Shown piece by piece: positions 18,218-30,765 of a DNA stretch of 33,511 nt. Numbering within the stretch: position 1 is the stretch's first letter; each line of letters opens with the position of its first letter. Made by a program: the position numbers and the translations under genes. This DNA comes from Ettlia oleoabundans (Eukaryota; Chlorophyta; Chlorophyceae; Chlamydomonadales). Where the stretch lies: NCBI GenBank assembly GCA_019693395.1, contig JAAMXP010000147.1:1-33511 (forward strand), written 5' to 3'. Below the pieces are notes generated by a model. It was not told where the DNA came from. It did not search any database and saw nothing but the letters and a program-made list of their open reading frames with translations.

Positions 18218-19795
18218 CCTGGAGGGGTTTGGGGTGCGCTTGAAATGGAGGGCGGGGTGGTGTTGGTGATATATCCCGCGTCTAGAATTGATGTGTGTGA
18301 CGTGTGTGATGTTGTAATCAGGTAGAGATGTATAGCCAACACAGAACTGGCCCCTTATATGCTGCAGCTTTAACCACAGCTACATACCCGGCTAGCACAA
18401 CCACATTCGCACAATTGGGAGTGTTCTGTGGAGTGTGTAGCAGAACGGTGGTTCGGGTGCAGAAGGGAGACGGTGGGCGGGTGTCGGACGGGTGCCGTAC
18501 GTACCACGGTTGCCCATCTGCGGCGAGGAAATTTAATTCACAAACGCATGCCGCAAAACATTGAGCTGGTGGTTCATTACTTGTTGACGTTTCGAGTGCT
18601 TCGCTGGCATTGGGATGGCTGCTGCCTGGGGTTGAAGCTGGCAGGGAATAAAGACGAAAGAAGCGAGAAACATGGCAAAATAGCGGGGGCGCCGGAAAGG
18701 GATTGGGGGCCTGAATGTCAATCCAGGGGTTGGGCAGGATTGTCAGTTAATCCCGCGGAAAGACACCATGAACGCACCCTGCACTGTGGGTATCCCGCCT
18801 CAATCCCCGACCTCAATCCGATTTCCCCGACCTCACTCTTTCGCCCCGATTCCCACGGATTTGACTTTATACATAATGTTAAGGGTAAAATCACGCGAGA
18901 AAGGTACCCCCTTGGGGGACGCCCCAATCCCCCTGTGTACACGCGCCCTGGTACAGACATGCTCCTCTCGACGAGCTGATCCTAAAGGTGAAACGCCCTC
19001 AAACGTGGTCTGTATCTGCATTCATGTCCGCCGTACGTGCCGATCGTGCGGCAATACTGCCAGAGGGGGTGGTCAGTGAGCCTCAGACCTAGAAAGCATG
19101 GGGTGAATCATATGGCCAAATGGCCCCCGCAGGCCATTATTAGCTTCGAAAAGTCTCAAATGACACAGAACGGGCCAGGATCAGGCCGCCTGCAGGGGGC
19201 TGTTGACCGGTCGAACCACCACCCGCGAAAAAGCGGAATGGTGGAACAAACCCCGTTCTGGTGTGGATGCTCCGGCCCCCCTACTACGTAGGCGGAGCCG
19301 CGTCCTTTGGACCCGTCTCCTATCCTTCTTCGTAGGGCAGGCCAAAAACTTGTGCACGACAAGTTGCTCCAAGAACCAACGAGGGCGGGCGCGAAAAACC
19401 GCCACCGAATAATGCACCCGCCTAGGTTATTGCACCCCGCACACGCCCGGCAGGCGCACACTACCCTCGTCGTATTGTGTGTCCAAAGGGGGAAAATCTT
19501 GGAAACAGTTGAGGTCCTTTTTCTCGGTTCGGGGTCTGCATAAGCCGTGGCTGACATCACCGTTTCTCAGGCCCCCCGCAGCCAATCCGAGACGGAACGT
19601 TCGACTTGCTTCTGGGGTTACCCGAGAAAAACAGACGATCGCGTTTCAGAGAATGTAATGCGTTGTTGGCACAGGGCGCGTTCACACCCAGCGCGGAAGG
19701 GACTTCCCAAGGGGTGTCGTCTTAGCTGCGAAATATACTTTTAATACCCTAAAAAGGCTTAAAGGACAGCAAGTGGAGCGCAGGATGAAAGTTGG

Positions 19796-19900
19796 TGGAG
19801 TCCCTTCCGCGGGTCCGTTCCGAGTCCCTTCCGCGGGCCCTCCAGCGGAACGGAGCCCCCCCCCCCTCCTTTACAGATTTGGGGTCGGAAGGGACTCATT
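19796..19900. repeat. GAGTCCCTTCCGCGGG cluster with an inverted third copy
   Basis: GAGTCCCTTCCGCGGG occurs at about 19797 and 19830, and an inverted GGAAGGGACTC at about 19887. The arms could pair as a hairpin across the C-run at 19857-19867. Confidence 0.6.
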
Positions 19901-21332
19901 TCGACCCTCCCGCTTTGCACCTGTAACCCTCCCATTACATCTTTTGGATCCTAGGAAGGTGGATTGAGGGCGCATGTGCTCTTCTTGCTGCGCAGCATGC
20001 TCATGGCCAGCGATAGCCATGGCCGGCGAGCCCCCAAGCTCGTCTCAGCCTCCCAACGGCGCCGATGACCCCAAGGAACCCTCTAACAGGGCTCAGCTTT
20101 TGGCTCCGCGCCATCTGGCGGCGCTTCTCGGTCATCGCGCGGCACTTCGAACTCGCAGCGGAGCGGTCACCCCCTTCGGCCCCCCAGGCACTACGTCTAT
20201 ATGTTCTAGATGTTACCAAGTATCTAGAAGCGGTACCGCTTCCTTGCTTGCTGCCACCCTGGCAGTTGGGGCCAACTTGGGTTTGAACACGCCAGTAGGG
20301 AGAGGTTCATTCCAGATCCCTTCCAGTGGCACTCTCCGGGAACAGCCCGATCGTACTCCTTTAAGGGTTTCAATGAACCACAAAAGCGTTTGGAACCAGC
20401 GAAAGGGGCATTAGAAAAATCGCAAATTGAGTCCCGTTCCGCCTCTGGGTGTGAACACGCCCACAGCCAAACAAAGTTTTGAAAACCCCCCTTGGGACGG
20501 CCGAGGGCAGACAGCCCATTGTGCGTTGTGATCGCTGCGTTGAGCGCGTGAAAAAGTCTGGAAGGGGTTAAAACTAACTGCAATGCTGCAACAGAGGCGC
20601 TGAGGGCCGCTGCAGGGCCGTGGGGGCGTTCCACCGCGCGCGAGGCCCGGCCCGGGCACCAGCGGTTACATGCTGACTATTAGGAATGTTATAAATGCGG
20701 TTGGTAGTCAGTTATTGACACTTGTTTTTCAGCGCCTCCACGCTGGACCCGAGAAAAGGCTGGAGGTTCCCCAGGCGGAGCCCACAAAGAGCCCACAATC
20801 TGGGGCCGGAGAAAGTGGCATCCGAGACGGCGAGTTGAAGGGTGCACCCCCCGTCTCGGCCAACGTGTCCCGAGTTTTCCAGCCGAGATCCGAGAAAAGA
20901 AAACCTCAGTGGCAGAAAGCACCCCCGCCACCCCCTCCACGTGGAGTTTACGTTTCTCTCTCTTCCCTTCCTGTGCACCACCGGGTCCATTCGCTTGTGA
21001 ATCTACGCTTGCTGCACACATTACGTTGCAGGCCAAAACCGTGTTTACAACAAGCAGGAAGGAACAACGGGGGGAACGCGGAAAGATCGGCAGAAATGAC
21101 ACGAGTTACTTAACTATACTTACGCATCCGTAGATACTTCCCCACGTGCGTTGTGTCGGTGAGGTAGGGAACAGGAGTTGGCGTGTTTTATGTCCTAGCA
21201 AGAAGCTAAAACACGCTAACATCCGGCTTTCCTCGGTTATTGAGAAATTGTGGGTAACAGGGGAAAACAGGGAAAGCGCAGAGCAACGGAGGCTTAAGTC
21301 ACGAGGCGGGAGACGCGCTGGCCCACACGCAT

Positions 21333-21404
21333 NNNNNNNNNNNNNNNNNNNNNNNNNNNNNNNNNNNNNNNNNNNNNNNNNNNNNNNNNNNNNNNNNNNN
21401 NNNN
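21333..21404. other. Assembly gap (72 N)
   Basis: A run of N flanked by CACACGCAT on the left and ACACACGCACGC microsatellite on the right. The true length is unknown and is probably repeat-driven. It sits ~200 bp upstream of the AP2/ERF start and may hide its promoter or 5' exon. Confidence 0.95.
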
Positions 21405-21510
21405 ACACACGCACGCTTGCCGAGCGCCCGCACATTCATGCACGCACACACGCACGCGCGCGCGCACACATCGCACATGCAGGCATGCACACACAGTCTG
21501 TTGCCTTGCA
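21405..21510. repeat. AC/CG-rich microsatellite
   Basis: Interrupted (AC)n and (GC)n steps: ACACACGCACGC, CACACACGCACGCGCGCGCG and GCATGCACACACA. Directly abuts the N gap. Confidence 0.8.
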
Positions 21511-21606
21511 TGCATATGCATATTGCCCCTGCAGTCCTGGACCAGAGCTTCTCTGTGATACCCCCAACGGTGACTGCCAGGGGTTTTCCCAGAGCAACAC
21601 GTCGTC

Positions 21607-24334
21607 ATGGATGTAAATGGTTCAACACCCGTCGCTACGCTGGCTGACAATGCCAAAACTCACAGCCCACCTGGCAAAAGTCCGTGGGGAGCACAACAAT
21701 GTATGGGATCTCTGCCCGGGCCACTGCCCGACAATCTACTGCCGGCTTCCTCCGGCCTGATGCCACGGCCAACATACAGCCTAGGTGACGCCCTTCAGAA
21801 TTTCCAAGGGCAATGCTTTCGCTAATGGTCTGCATTTATCTCAGTGCACATTTATTGCTGCGCTTTGCTAGGTCATAAGGGTGGAAACATAGTTGTGCAG
21901 TGGTCAACTGAACGTTGCGTGTCATAGTGTGCCTTGCTTTTTCCTACTGTCATTACAGTTTGCCTAATGTTTGCCAAGTAGTACACCACTGATTGACGGT
22001 TTTCTTCTGGATGGTCTGGTCTGGTTTGTGCCAACCTTACGTTCATAGGAGCCATGGCGCCTTTGGCAAGGCAACCGACATTACAATCAGGGGTTATCGC
22101 AAGACCTGGCGCAGGATTCGCTGTGCCTGCTCAAGTGAGGCCACGTTGCATGAACAACGCAGGCCTGCCATGACTTGGAACCAGTGCTTGTTCTTGATCA
22201 TGCCTACTCGCTTGGGTCCCTACATTGTTGCTGTGGTTTTATGCAGGCACGTCCAAGTCTGCTCTTTCCACAGCAGTCCCGGCAGGGGATCTCGTTTCCA
22301 CAGCCTCGACCAGGACAGGTCAGCACCATGCCAATTGCATACGGGCATATGTCTGAAAGCAGACGGGTGATTGCTGTAAATCAACATGTATGGGCCCCTT
22401 CCCCCACTTCTGCAGGGAAGCGGAGCCCCCCGTCCCCTGCCTGTCCCGCGGCCCGCCATGTTTGCTACAGCACAGCAAGTGCTACTGCCAGGCCAACGAC
22501 AGTTAGCTACTGCCCAGCCTGGGCTTGCTGCTGGTTTGGGATCAATTACCATTACCAAGGGACATATACCCCCGCCTTCATTGCAGCCATCAGAAAACAA
22601 GCTTATGCACTTACAACACCAAACACCTGCACGTGGTTCGGGGTCCATCGCTCCTTCCCAGGTTCTTCTGCCTGCGAGTGGGACATTTCGTAGAGCAGGA
22701 AGCCCCAGCAAAAGACCTGGGACTTTGCCTGCGGGGTTTGCAAGACCGGGTGCATTGGCAGGTATGCAACTAGGAGGTGTTGATCAACATGACAGGAATG
22801 GAAATTTCTCTAATGCCATCCTGACTCTATTCCTTCAATGCCATCTCGACTTTTTTCTGTTGAATGGAGGTTGAACATGTTTGAATCGTGCGCTGCGCAG
22901 TTGAACTTTGCACATCAAGACGGCCCGAGGAGGCAGCCCTTGTTACTCACTCTGTGCAACATACGGTGAGATCACGTATGCAGTGCCGTGAAGCACAAAT
23001 ATATATATTACTATATTATTTTGTTACGCAACATAAGTTGGCCACGCGGGTACAGGTTCCAACACGCTCAACCAACGTGCCCTTAGCCGCTGACACTACC
23101 ATGTCCCCAAGCTCTGCACTTGCGCAGCAGCCGCCCCATGTATCTTGCAGTAGTAAGAGCAAGACCTTCAGGTGGGGTTGTTTGCCAGCAAATGTGCGAG
23201 GCTTGTTTCTGTGGCAGCACAAGTTGTTTGTCTGGCACTCATTGTCTGTTGTACTGCTGCACTCGATGCAGAGGTGTGCGCCAGCGGCCATGGGGCAAGT
23301 GGGCTGCTGAGATACGCGACCCTACTGTGGGAGCACGGCGATGGCTGGGCACATTTGATACAGCAGAAGAGGCAGCATGCGCCTATGACCAGGCTGCTCG
23401 TGCAATAAGGTGTGATTAAATGCTAATATTGGTACCTGCCCACAAGCCTTGTCGCAGTCAAAGTTGTTGCTATGGTTAGCTATGCGCAGGGGTGTGCACG
23501 CTAAATGCAATTTTCCCATGCCGGAGGAGGAAGCCTTCCAGGCTCGATCGTTAGCATCACAGCAAGATGTCTGGCGGGGCAGCCAGGCCTCTCCAACTCT
23601 CTCGACACCTCAAGCACCTCCCCATGCAGCATTTAGCAACGCAGTCTGCATTCCAGGCGAAGAGCAGCATGTGACCCAGCCCGTTGTGCAGGTATTCATG
23701 CAAACCGTTCTTATTCTGCTCAATATTCCATCACATAGACGAGCAAATGTTTACTCTGAAAAAGTCCAACCACCTAGTTCCACAGCCTGATGTCCAAGCT
23801 GACACTTATTCAACGTTGTTGCAGGGGCCAGAATGGATGGGACAATCGCCTGGCAAAGGCGGGCTCAGGTGGGGTTCTTTGATTCATTGGGAACCAGCCA
23901 TTGGGAACCAGCAAAATGAGTCGCATGTTCTCAAATTGTGAAAATTTGCGATTGTGTATCTTGCAAAGGGCGTGCGTTTTGTGGTGTCAAGTGCGGAATA
24001 TTTCTGCGATGTGCAGCCTGGGCACATCGCCATTGATTCGAAGTTATGATATGGGCTATATCACTGCAAAGTTGATGGACTGTGAGGATGCATTCAGCGA
24101 TATGGGAAGCTTAAAGCAAAATTTGGAGCTGCCCCCAGAGTATGCATACGAGAATGGTAAGCTGTGGACTGCACCCATAAATCTGCTGCGGCTCTTATTG
24201 TTTTCCAGATAGAAATTGGCCTTTACTGCCCTTCTCAGACTGTTTTGCGGCTTGATGCAGATGAGGACAGCGAATCAGAGGACGCAATGATTCTTGGCAG
24301 CACCCCTATTTTTGGCAGCACACCAAGGATGTGA
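21607..24334 (+). CDS. AP2/ERF-domain transcription factor, 10 exons (454 aa)
   Basis: A nuclear DNA-binding regulator by family. Exons: 21607-21784, 22049-22134, 22247-22318, 22416-22761, 23087-23171, 23272-23409, 23490-23691, 23825-23868, 24017-24156 and 24261-24334. All are GT-AG and every phase joins. The single AP2 domain (residues ~256-312) reads [38 protein letters not shown], then [17 protein letters not shown], spread over three exons. It has the WAAEIRD strand and the A/D pair typical of ERF-type rather than DREB-type domains. The N-terminal ~250 residues are Pro/Gln/Ala-rich and probably disordered; the C-terminus has an acidic DEDSESED patch. ATG 21607 is chosen as the first in-frame start after a stop-rich region. 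A CCCCTGCAG acceptor at 21525-21533 suggests a 5' UTR intron reaching toward the gap. Targets cannot be inferred. Confidence 0.85.
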
Positions 24335-24832
24335 TGCCAAACTGTCATGTCCTGGGATCCTGTAGTTCGGCAAAATTTCTCGCGGCTCCTCCCCCATCGT
24401 TTTTGAAGGTGTAAACATCACCTGATCAGTGCTGGGCATGTCAACGGGCAGTAGAACAAAGATATCCTTCTAAATCAGGCACGTTTTCCAGGCAACTACA
24501 CAAGATAGAGCAGAATAAAATCATGTCCCAACACCTAAACCACATCATCCAAAGTGTCGCCGATTTTGCTGCTTACGGGCTGCAAAGCTTTGCTTGTTAC
24601 CTGCACAATCATGTTGCCTTATTTTGTTCTGCTATTGATACGCGGTACCTGCCCCCTTGCTAAATGTGCATGGGCACGCGCCATAGACGTGCCGGCTGCT
24701 CAAAAATTTGGCCTGATTCCCGTGCATCCAAAGGACCGTGGTTGCCAAGCAGCTGCAGCAATGTGGTACAATTTGACAGCTCCTTAGGAAAGGAACCCGT
24801 AGTGCCGCCACAGCCCTAATCCCACAAGTCTG
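24335..24832. other. Convergent intergenic region between AP2/ERF and RPL10
   Basis: Both genes point into this ~500-bp interval, so it should hold both 3' UTRs. TGTAA at 24410-24414 is a plausible poly(A) signal for the AP2 gene. I found no matching TGTAA on the minus strand for RPL10. No coding exon is evident. Confidence 0.6.
24410..24414 (+). terminator. Candidate poly(A) signal TGTAA of the AP2/ERF gene
   Basis: TGTAA lies 76 nt past the stop codon, at a usual distance for chlorophyte 3' UTRs, though such UTRs are often longer. Confidence 0.3.
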
Positions 24833-26951
<2,119 letters not shown>

Positions 26952-27440
26952 CTTGTCGAAACTCCAAGCAACGTTGCGAAGCAATTTCGAACTGAAAATG
27001 GATATATATTGTCTGCTTGAAAATATGAAAAGCCGTGGAGCTGACCCTGGGTTCTCCCTTTCCACCCCACAACACACCCAGACTTAATTTAGCATCTGTA
27101 GACCGCGAGAGTGGTACCGAAATGCTTGTCATGGCTTGAAGAGTCCGAATCCGGGCAGAACAAGCGCCTCGCGGGCGACTAAGACTCTGTTACTTGGGAA
27201 TTGCGTCGCGACCGCTGCACGCTGTGCGGCTCCGCAGCGCAGTGCTGTTGGCATGGTGCGGAAGTTTGGTTTGTTGCCTACAAAACCGCGTTTCCTCGCC
27301 GTCGTCGCAGCCTCCCACGGGCGTGGCGTCCTGCGTGGTGCTTTGTGCGCAGCGGGCCGCGCCTCCGCACTGCCTACAGTGTAAGTGGGAAGGTATACTG
27401 CTGCGTGTGTCATTGAAAGCGGCGCATCCCTGGGTGCAGA
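26952..27440. other. Divergent intergenic region, RPL10 promoter side
   Basis: Separates RPL10 (minus) from the ankyrin gene (plus), so it should hold both promoters. A TATA-like TATATATC on the minus strand lies at 27002-27009, about 50 bp upstream of the RPL10 ATG. The G+C-rich stretch 27180-27400 has open frames but no recognisable domain and may be 5' UTR or an early exon of the ankyrin gene. Confidence 0.45.
27002..27009 (-). promoter_or_regulatory. TATA-like box of RPL10
   Basis: ATATATATCC on the minus strand is the most AT-rich block upstream of the RPL10 start. It was chosen by position and composition only. Confidence 0.3.
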
Positions 27441-27443
27441 CAC

Positions 27444-27943
27444 ATGGGACCATACGGCAGGCGCAGCGTCGCAGAGAACTGCAAGGCAGCTAAGGCCCGA
27501 CGCAATGCTGCTTACTTTCACCGAAACAAGGGGCGACGAGCAGCAGCTGCAGCTTTGGTAGCAGCGGTGCCGGTGGTTCACCCTACTGCAGGCGATCATA
27601 CTTCAACAGCCAGCCCTCCCCACACACATGCAGACAGCCTGTCGTTCATGGGGATGCAGCAGGTGACGGCCAGGAAGACCGCACAGCATCACAAGACAGC
27701 AGCGCATCCCTTCACTCTGCAGCCAGGCTGGGACAGCTTCCGCAGTTGCACGTATTGCTGGCCGGCAGCGTGGATGTCAACGCCGTTGATGCTGAGGGCA
27801 ACACGCCACTGCACAAAGCGGCGGAGTCAGGCACGCCTGTAGAGGCATTGATTGCAGCTGGGGCTAGGGTGAACATAGCTAACAAGTATGACTTCTGGAC
27901 AGCACTGCATTGCGCAGCAGTTTGTGGGCATGTGGATTGTTGA
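27444..27943 (+). CDS. Ankyrin-repeat protein, tandem copy 1
   Basis: Two parts in different frames. The N-terminal part starts at ATG 27444 (MGPYGRRSVAENCKAAKARR) and has a basic segment followed by an Ala-rich helix. The ankyrin part (about 27634-27943) reads SLHSAARLGQLPQLHVLLAG, VDVNAVDAEGNTPLHKAAES, PVEALIAAGARVNIANK and ALHCAAVCGHVDC. That is about two and a half repeats with the usual TPLHxAA and GA.VN signatures, ending TGA at 27941-27943. A GCAG acceptor at 27633 fits the ankyrin frame, but I found no donor of matching phase, so either an unseen exon or an indel separates the parts. Ankyrin repeats are protein-binding; the partner is unknown. The region is duplicated ~1.3 kb downstream. 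Confidence 0.6.
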
Positions 27944-28779
27944 CCCAACCACAAACGGATGATTATCTTGCCCCTGACTTGCTTGTATTTGGCCACAAAC
28001 TGCCGCAGAAGAGGAGGGACAACAACATCGGTCGCCCTGCTGACCGCCGCCGCATGCACTTCAGAGCATGGCCCTGATAGCCAGCTGCCAACAGTATTCG
28101 TTTACGCTTAGTGCTGCGGTTTGAACTGCAAGATAATAACTGTGGCATGCTTCTGACTTCTCATGAAGCATGAAGGCAATGCGTCGTTGGAAAAGGAGAC
28201 TGCTGTTTCAAAGGTGCACACCCCAACATACACCCATCAAGGCCACAGCAGGCGCACGACTGGAGGGCAAGATGCACCGTATCACACCCCTTTGAACAGC
28301 CTGGGTCATCAGTCAGATGTGCTTCAGTGAAAACTCGCTGGTTTAGGTGCGCACAGGGAAAATTGACGACAAGAAAGGGTCGCACTAACTGGTTCCATTT
28401 TTCGCGCTCTCCTCGGCGCGGGCGGCGCGTTACGAGGCTCACAGCTTGGTTCTAACAGTTGTCAAGTTACGGATAATGCTCGCGGGGGGGGTCCGCGCGT
28501 GGTGTGGTGGGACAGGGCATACCGTTCCCATAGGCGCTCTGGTGCTCCGCGCGTCCGGCGCGGCCGCGTGGGCGTAGAGACGGTGCCTTGTTGTTGCCTC
28601 GTGCGCCTTGGACGGGTCGGCGGGCCCGTGCGTGCGGAGGGCGGGCGGGTTCTTTTCGCGTGCTGTGCTGAGTGGCGTTGCTTTCTTGTTTCCGCCGCCG
28701 TCGCTTTCGGTTTGTCGTGCTCGCCTCGGCGCGCGCCGCGCGTGACGAGATTCACGGGTCGAGGATGGCGGGCCGTCTT
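27944..28779. other. Spacer between the ankyrin copies
   Basis: No supported gene. A ~40-bp direct repeat, CTCCTCGGCGCGGGCGGCGC (about 28409) and CGCCTCGGCGCGCGCCGCGC (about 28722), each followed by GTKACGAGRYTCAC, places the second copy just before ankyrin copy 2. Confidence 0.5.
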
Positions 28780-29006
28780 AGAGAGCTGCAAGGCAGCTCG
28801 GGCTCGCCATGACGCTGTTTACTTTCAGCGCATGTTTGTGAGGCGAGGAGCAGCAGCAGCCTTGTTGGCGGCAGTTCCCTTGGTTCCCGCGCTGCAGTCC
28901 CTCATCCACATGAAGCGGATTCAACAGACGTACCGATATAACACAGCCTTATAACACAACCAATTCTGATGGTAGCACGGCTCTGCATGCGGCCGTAGAG
29001 GCAGAA

Positions 29007-29074
29007 CACACAGCATTAGGCCGTGCTGTCCCGCCCGAGGCACACAGCATTGGGCCGTACTGTCTTGCCCACAG
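29007..29074. repeat. Two-copy 34-bp tandem repeat
   Basis: CACACAGCATTAGGCCGTGC..., then CACACAGCATTGGGCCGTAC..., period exactly 34, inside ankyrin copy 2. Confidence 0.75.
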
Positions 29075-29133
29075 TCGTGAGCCCTGCATGCTTTACTGTG
29101 CTGTTCCTTTGTTCGGAACGGACAGTGCACTCG
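29075..29133 (-). repeat. Dispersed ~60-bp repeat, copy B
   Basis: The reverse complement reads GAGTGCACTGTCCGTTCCGA, then ACAGCACAGTAAAGCATGCA, then GGGCTCACGACTGT. It matches copies at 30766-30830 and 32532-32573. Confidence 0.75.
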
Positions 29134-29274
29134 TAAAGAAGGGATGTGTGGAGGCTTTGCTTGCAGCTGGTGCCAGCATGGGCATAGCTAACAAGCCAGC
29201 ATTTTGGACAGCCTGCACTGCGCGGCTCTACATGGGCATGTGGCGTGCTTGAACATCCCAAGGTTTCACAAGCT

Positions 29275-29616
29275 TGTTGAGACCATGTATACATTACGCA
29301 CATCTACATGGCGGGCGCCATGTGCAGAAGACGTTCGGATATCATGTGCCACATGGCATACCTGGCCTGCAAGGATGCTGTCATTTTCGTTGTTCCAGAC
29401 CATATTCACAAATATCCCTGAAGTGCTGGCAAACAGGTGGCAATCCAGGGGATGTTTACAGCAAATCCAGGGGACTCAGGGAAGTTGCGACACACTGGTT
29501 TGGGAAAGTTTCGCGAGACCCAGCATCCCCATCCCGCCATCCACTTTGCGAACCGCAGTATCGTGCTTGCCTAGCACGAGCTGCAGTCGCAAAGGGCCTC
29601 GTCGCATTTCCTTAGG
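29275..29616. other. Spacer between ankyrin copy 2 and the TIR element
   Basis: The 29204-29683 open frame crosses into the TIR and is unlikely to be a gene. No domain is visible. Confidence 0.5.
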
Positions 29617-30444
29617 GGGGAGTTCGCGTCAAACTTGGGTACCTACGAGCTTTAGGCAGGGGTCAGGGGGTTCGGCCAGGTAGGGGGGAGGGGGTCTGGA
29701 CCCCTCCTGTGCACTATGTCTGGTACCCCTGACCGGGACGGCAGGGTGGGGGATGGGGGTGAGGGGTCTCCGACCCCTCCTGCACACCAGGCGGACAGCT
29801 TTCCAAAGCCAGGTCAGCACGGCTTAGCGTGAGGTTCAGTGGCATCCAGTGCGCGCGGGTGTTGTTCTTGGTTGTCAGTTAGAACATGGCAGGTTAATAC
29901 ATGGCAGGTTAGAGCAGCAGCAGCAGCAGCAGCAGCAGAGCGAAGTACTGCCTGCCGTGCTCCGCAACATGCCGCTGCCTTTCGCCGTAAACCCGGCCCT
30001 GTTTGCAGGGCACGCACTGGCCCTGAGGTTCCCTCCTGCCTTGCCAATCTGGGTGCCTCAGTTAAACAACTTCCAGCTGCTGCATCCGCCACAGTAACTT
30101 GCATGTTTTGATGCCAAGCGGGCCCCTGCCGCGCCTGCCCGCTCGCGCTCCCTGCCGTCATGTTGACACCTGCCACCCTGCTGGCTTGTGTATAATGTGT
30201 TTTGTGTTATGTCAAGTAGAGTCTGAGGTTCTGTCTGTAATGTATTTGAGCTGCACAAGTTGCTCGAACGTTAGCAAGGCTGGTGGGCAGGAGGGGTTTA
30301 GCGCAGGTGGGTAGGGGGCAGGGGGTCTGCATTCCTGAGCACTGGCTGATGTGGCAGGGGAGGGGTCAAATTAATGGTAGGGGGGGAGGGGTTCCCGACC
30401 CCTCCTCAAGGCTCGTAAGTGCCCAAGTTTGACGCGAACTCCCC
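29617..30444. mobile_element. 828-bp TIR element (non-autonomous DNA transposon candidate)
   Basis: The left end GGGGAGTTCGCGTCAAACTT followed by GGG matches the reverse complement of the right end (AAGTTTGACGCGAACTCCCC), then continues as GTACCTACGAG against GCACTTACGAG. The total inverted repeat is ~38 bp with few mismatches. CTTAGG immediately flanks both sides (29611-29616 and 30445-30450), a candidate 6-bp target-site duplication; because of the G run a 4-bp TTAG is equally consistent. The interior holds G-rich blocks, paired GGGGTC..GACCCCTCCT segments, a CAG tract and the conserved short open frame. There is no transposase. The same architecture recurs at 198-975, and an end at 1-36, so this is a local family. 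Confidence 0.75.
29911..30096 (+). other. CAG tract and conserved short open frame inside the TIR element
   Basis: Nine CAG triplets (29911-29937) lead into SEVLPAVLRNMPLPFAVNPA, then LALRFPPALPIWVPQLNNFQ, and LLHPPQ with a TAA stop at 30095-30097. The counterpart at about 480-620 gives MCQLPVAINPAV and VPVWVPHLKIFQFP. The shared pattern is [ML]PLP.A[VI]NPA, then [AL]xFPxxxPxWVPxL. Similarity at protein level over diverged DNA argues for past coding constraint. Function unknown. Confidence 0.4.
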
Positions 30445-30502
30445 CTTAGGTTCACCTCACCTTCACTGCCGATCGCCCCACGCTCAAACTCATCCGCCCC
30501 TA

Positions 30503-30574
30503 CAGTGGGCCCCCGCCCCGCGCTCACTGCTCGGCACACAGTGAGCCCCCACCCCGCGCTCACTGCTCGGTATG
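30503..30574. repeat. Two-copy 36-bp tandem repeat
   Basis: CAGTGGGCCCCCGCCCCGCG plus CTCACTGCTCGG, then CAGTGAGCCCCCACCCCGCG plus CTCACTGCTCGG. Confidence 0.75.
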
Positions 30575-30602
30575 CACAGACACACATAACGCTGGAGGAT
30601 GA

Positions 30603-30655
30603 CGTGGCGCTCTGAGAGCGCAGAACGGTCGAAGTCGTGCCAAGGCAATATCCCA
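30603..30655 (-). repeat. End of a second copy of the 2490-3131 element family
   Basis: The reverse complement, GGATATTGCCTTGGCACGAC, then TTCTGCGCTCTCAGAGCGCC and ACGTCA, matches 2490-2542 in order with a few changes. The other end of this copy was not found. Confidence 0.55.
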
Positions 30656-30765
30656 ACCAGAACCGGCCGCCACCCAGCGCCGCACGCCACTGCCTGCATA
30701 ACAGTGAGAAATTAAAAATAAGAAAAACGCCAGAAACAACATACACGCAACACCATTGTTGTCCT

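Larger units (their letters stand above)
18003..21606. other. Long intergenic region with repeats and the assembly gap; no supported gene
   Basis: Several open frames exist but none shows a recognisable domain or a consistent splice pattern. It holds the direct repeat at 18181-18217, the GAGTCCCTTCC cluster at 19796-19900, repeated TGAACACGCC near 20284 and 20451, the N gap, and an AC/CG microsatellite. The 20013-20414 frame starts with a reasonable ATG (MAGEPPSSSQPPNGADDP) but has no support beyond length. Confidence 0.45.
28780..29274 (+). pseudogene. Ankyrin-repeat gene, tandem copy 2, broken
   Basis: The N-terminal part (about 28784-28915) parallels copy 1: ESCKAARARHDAVYFQR, then RRGAAAALLAAVPLV. 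An ankyrin start SDGSTALHAAVEA lies at about 28965-29005. The frame then runs unbroken through two 34-bp tandem units and a dispersed ~60-bp repeat (29075-29133) before rejoining ankyrin sequence, GCVEALLAAGASMGIANK. One base is missing near 29213 compared with copy 1 (ACAGC-CTGCACTGC against ACAGCACTGCATTGC), which shifts the frame and replaces ALHCAA with unrelated residues up to a TGA near 29250. In the shifted frame LHCAALHGHVACLN continues. The copy is probably dead, though a splice could in principle bypass the lesion. Confidence 0.6.

Noticed and set aside
20013..20414. Plus-strand frame starting MAGEPPSSSQPP
   Set aside because: Reasonable start but no domain, no splice support and equally open alternative frames in the same GC-rich stretch.
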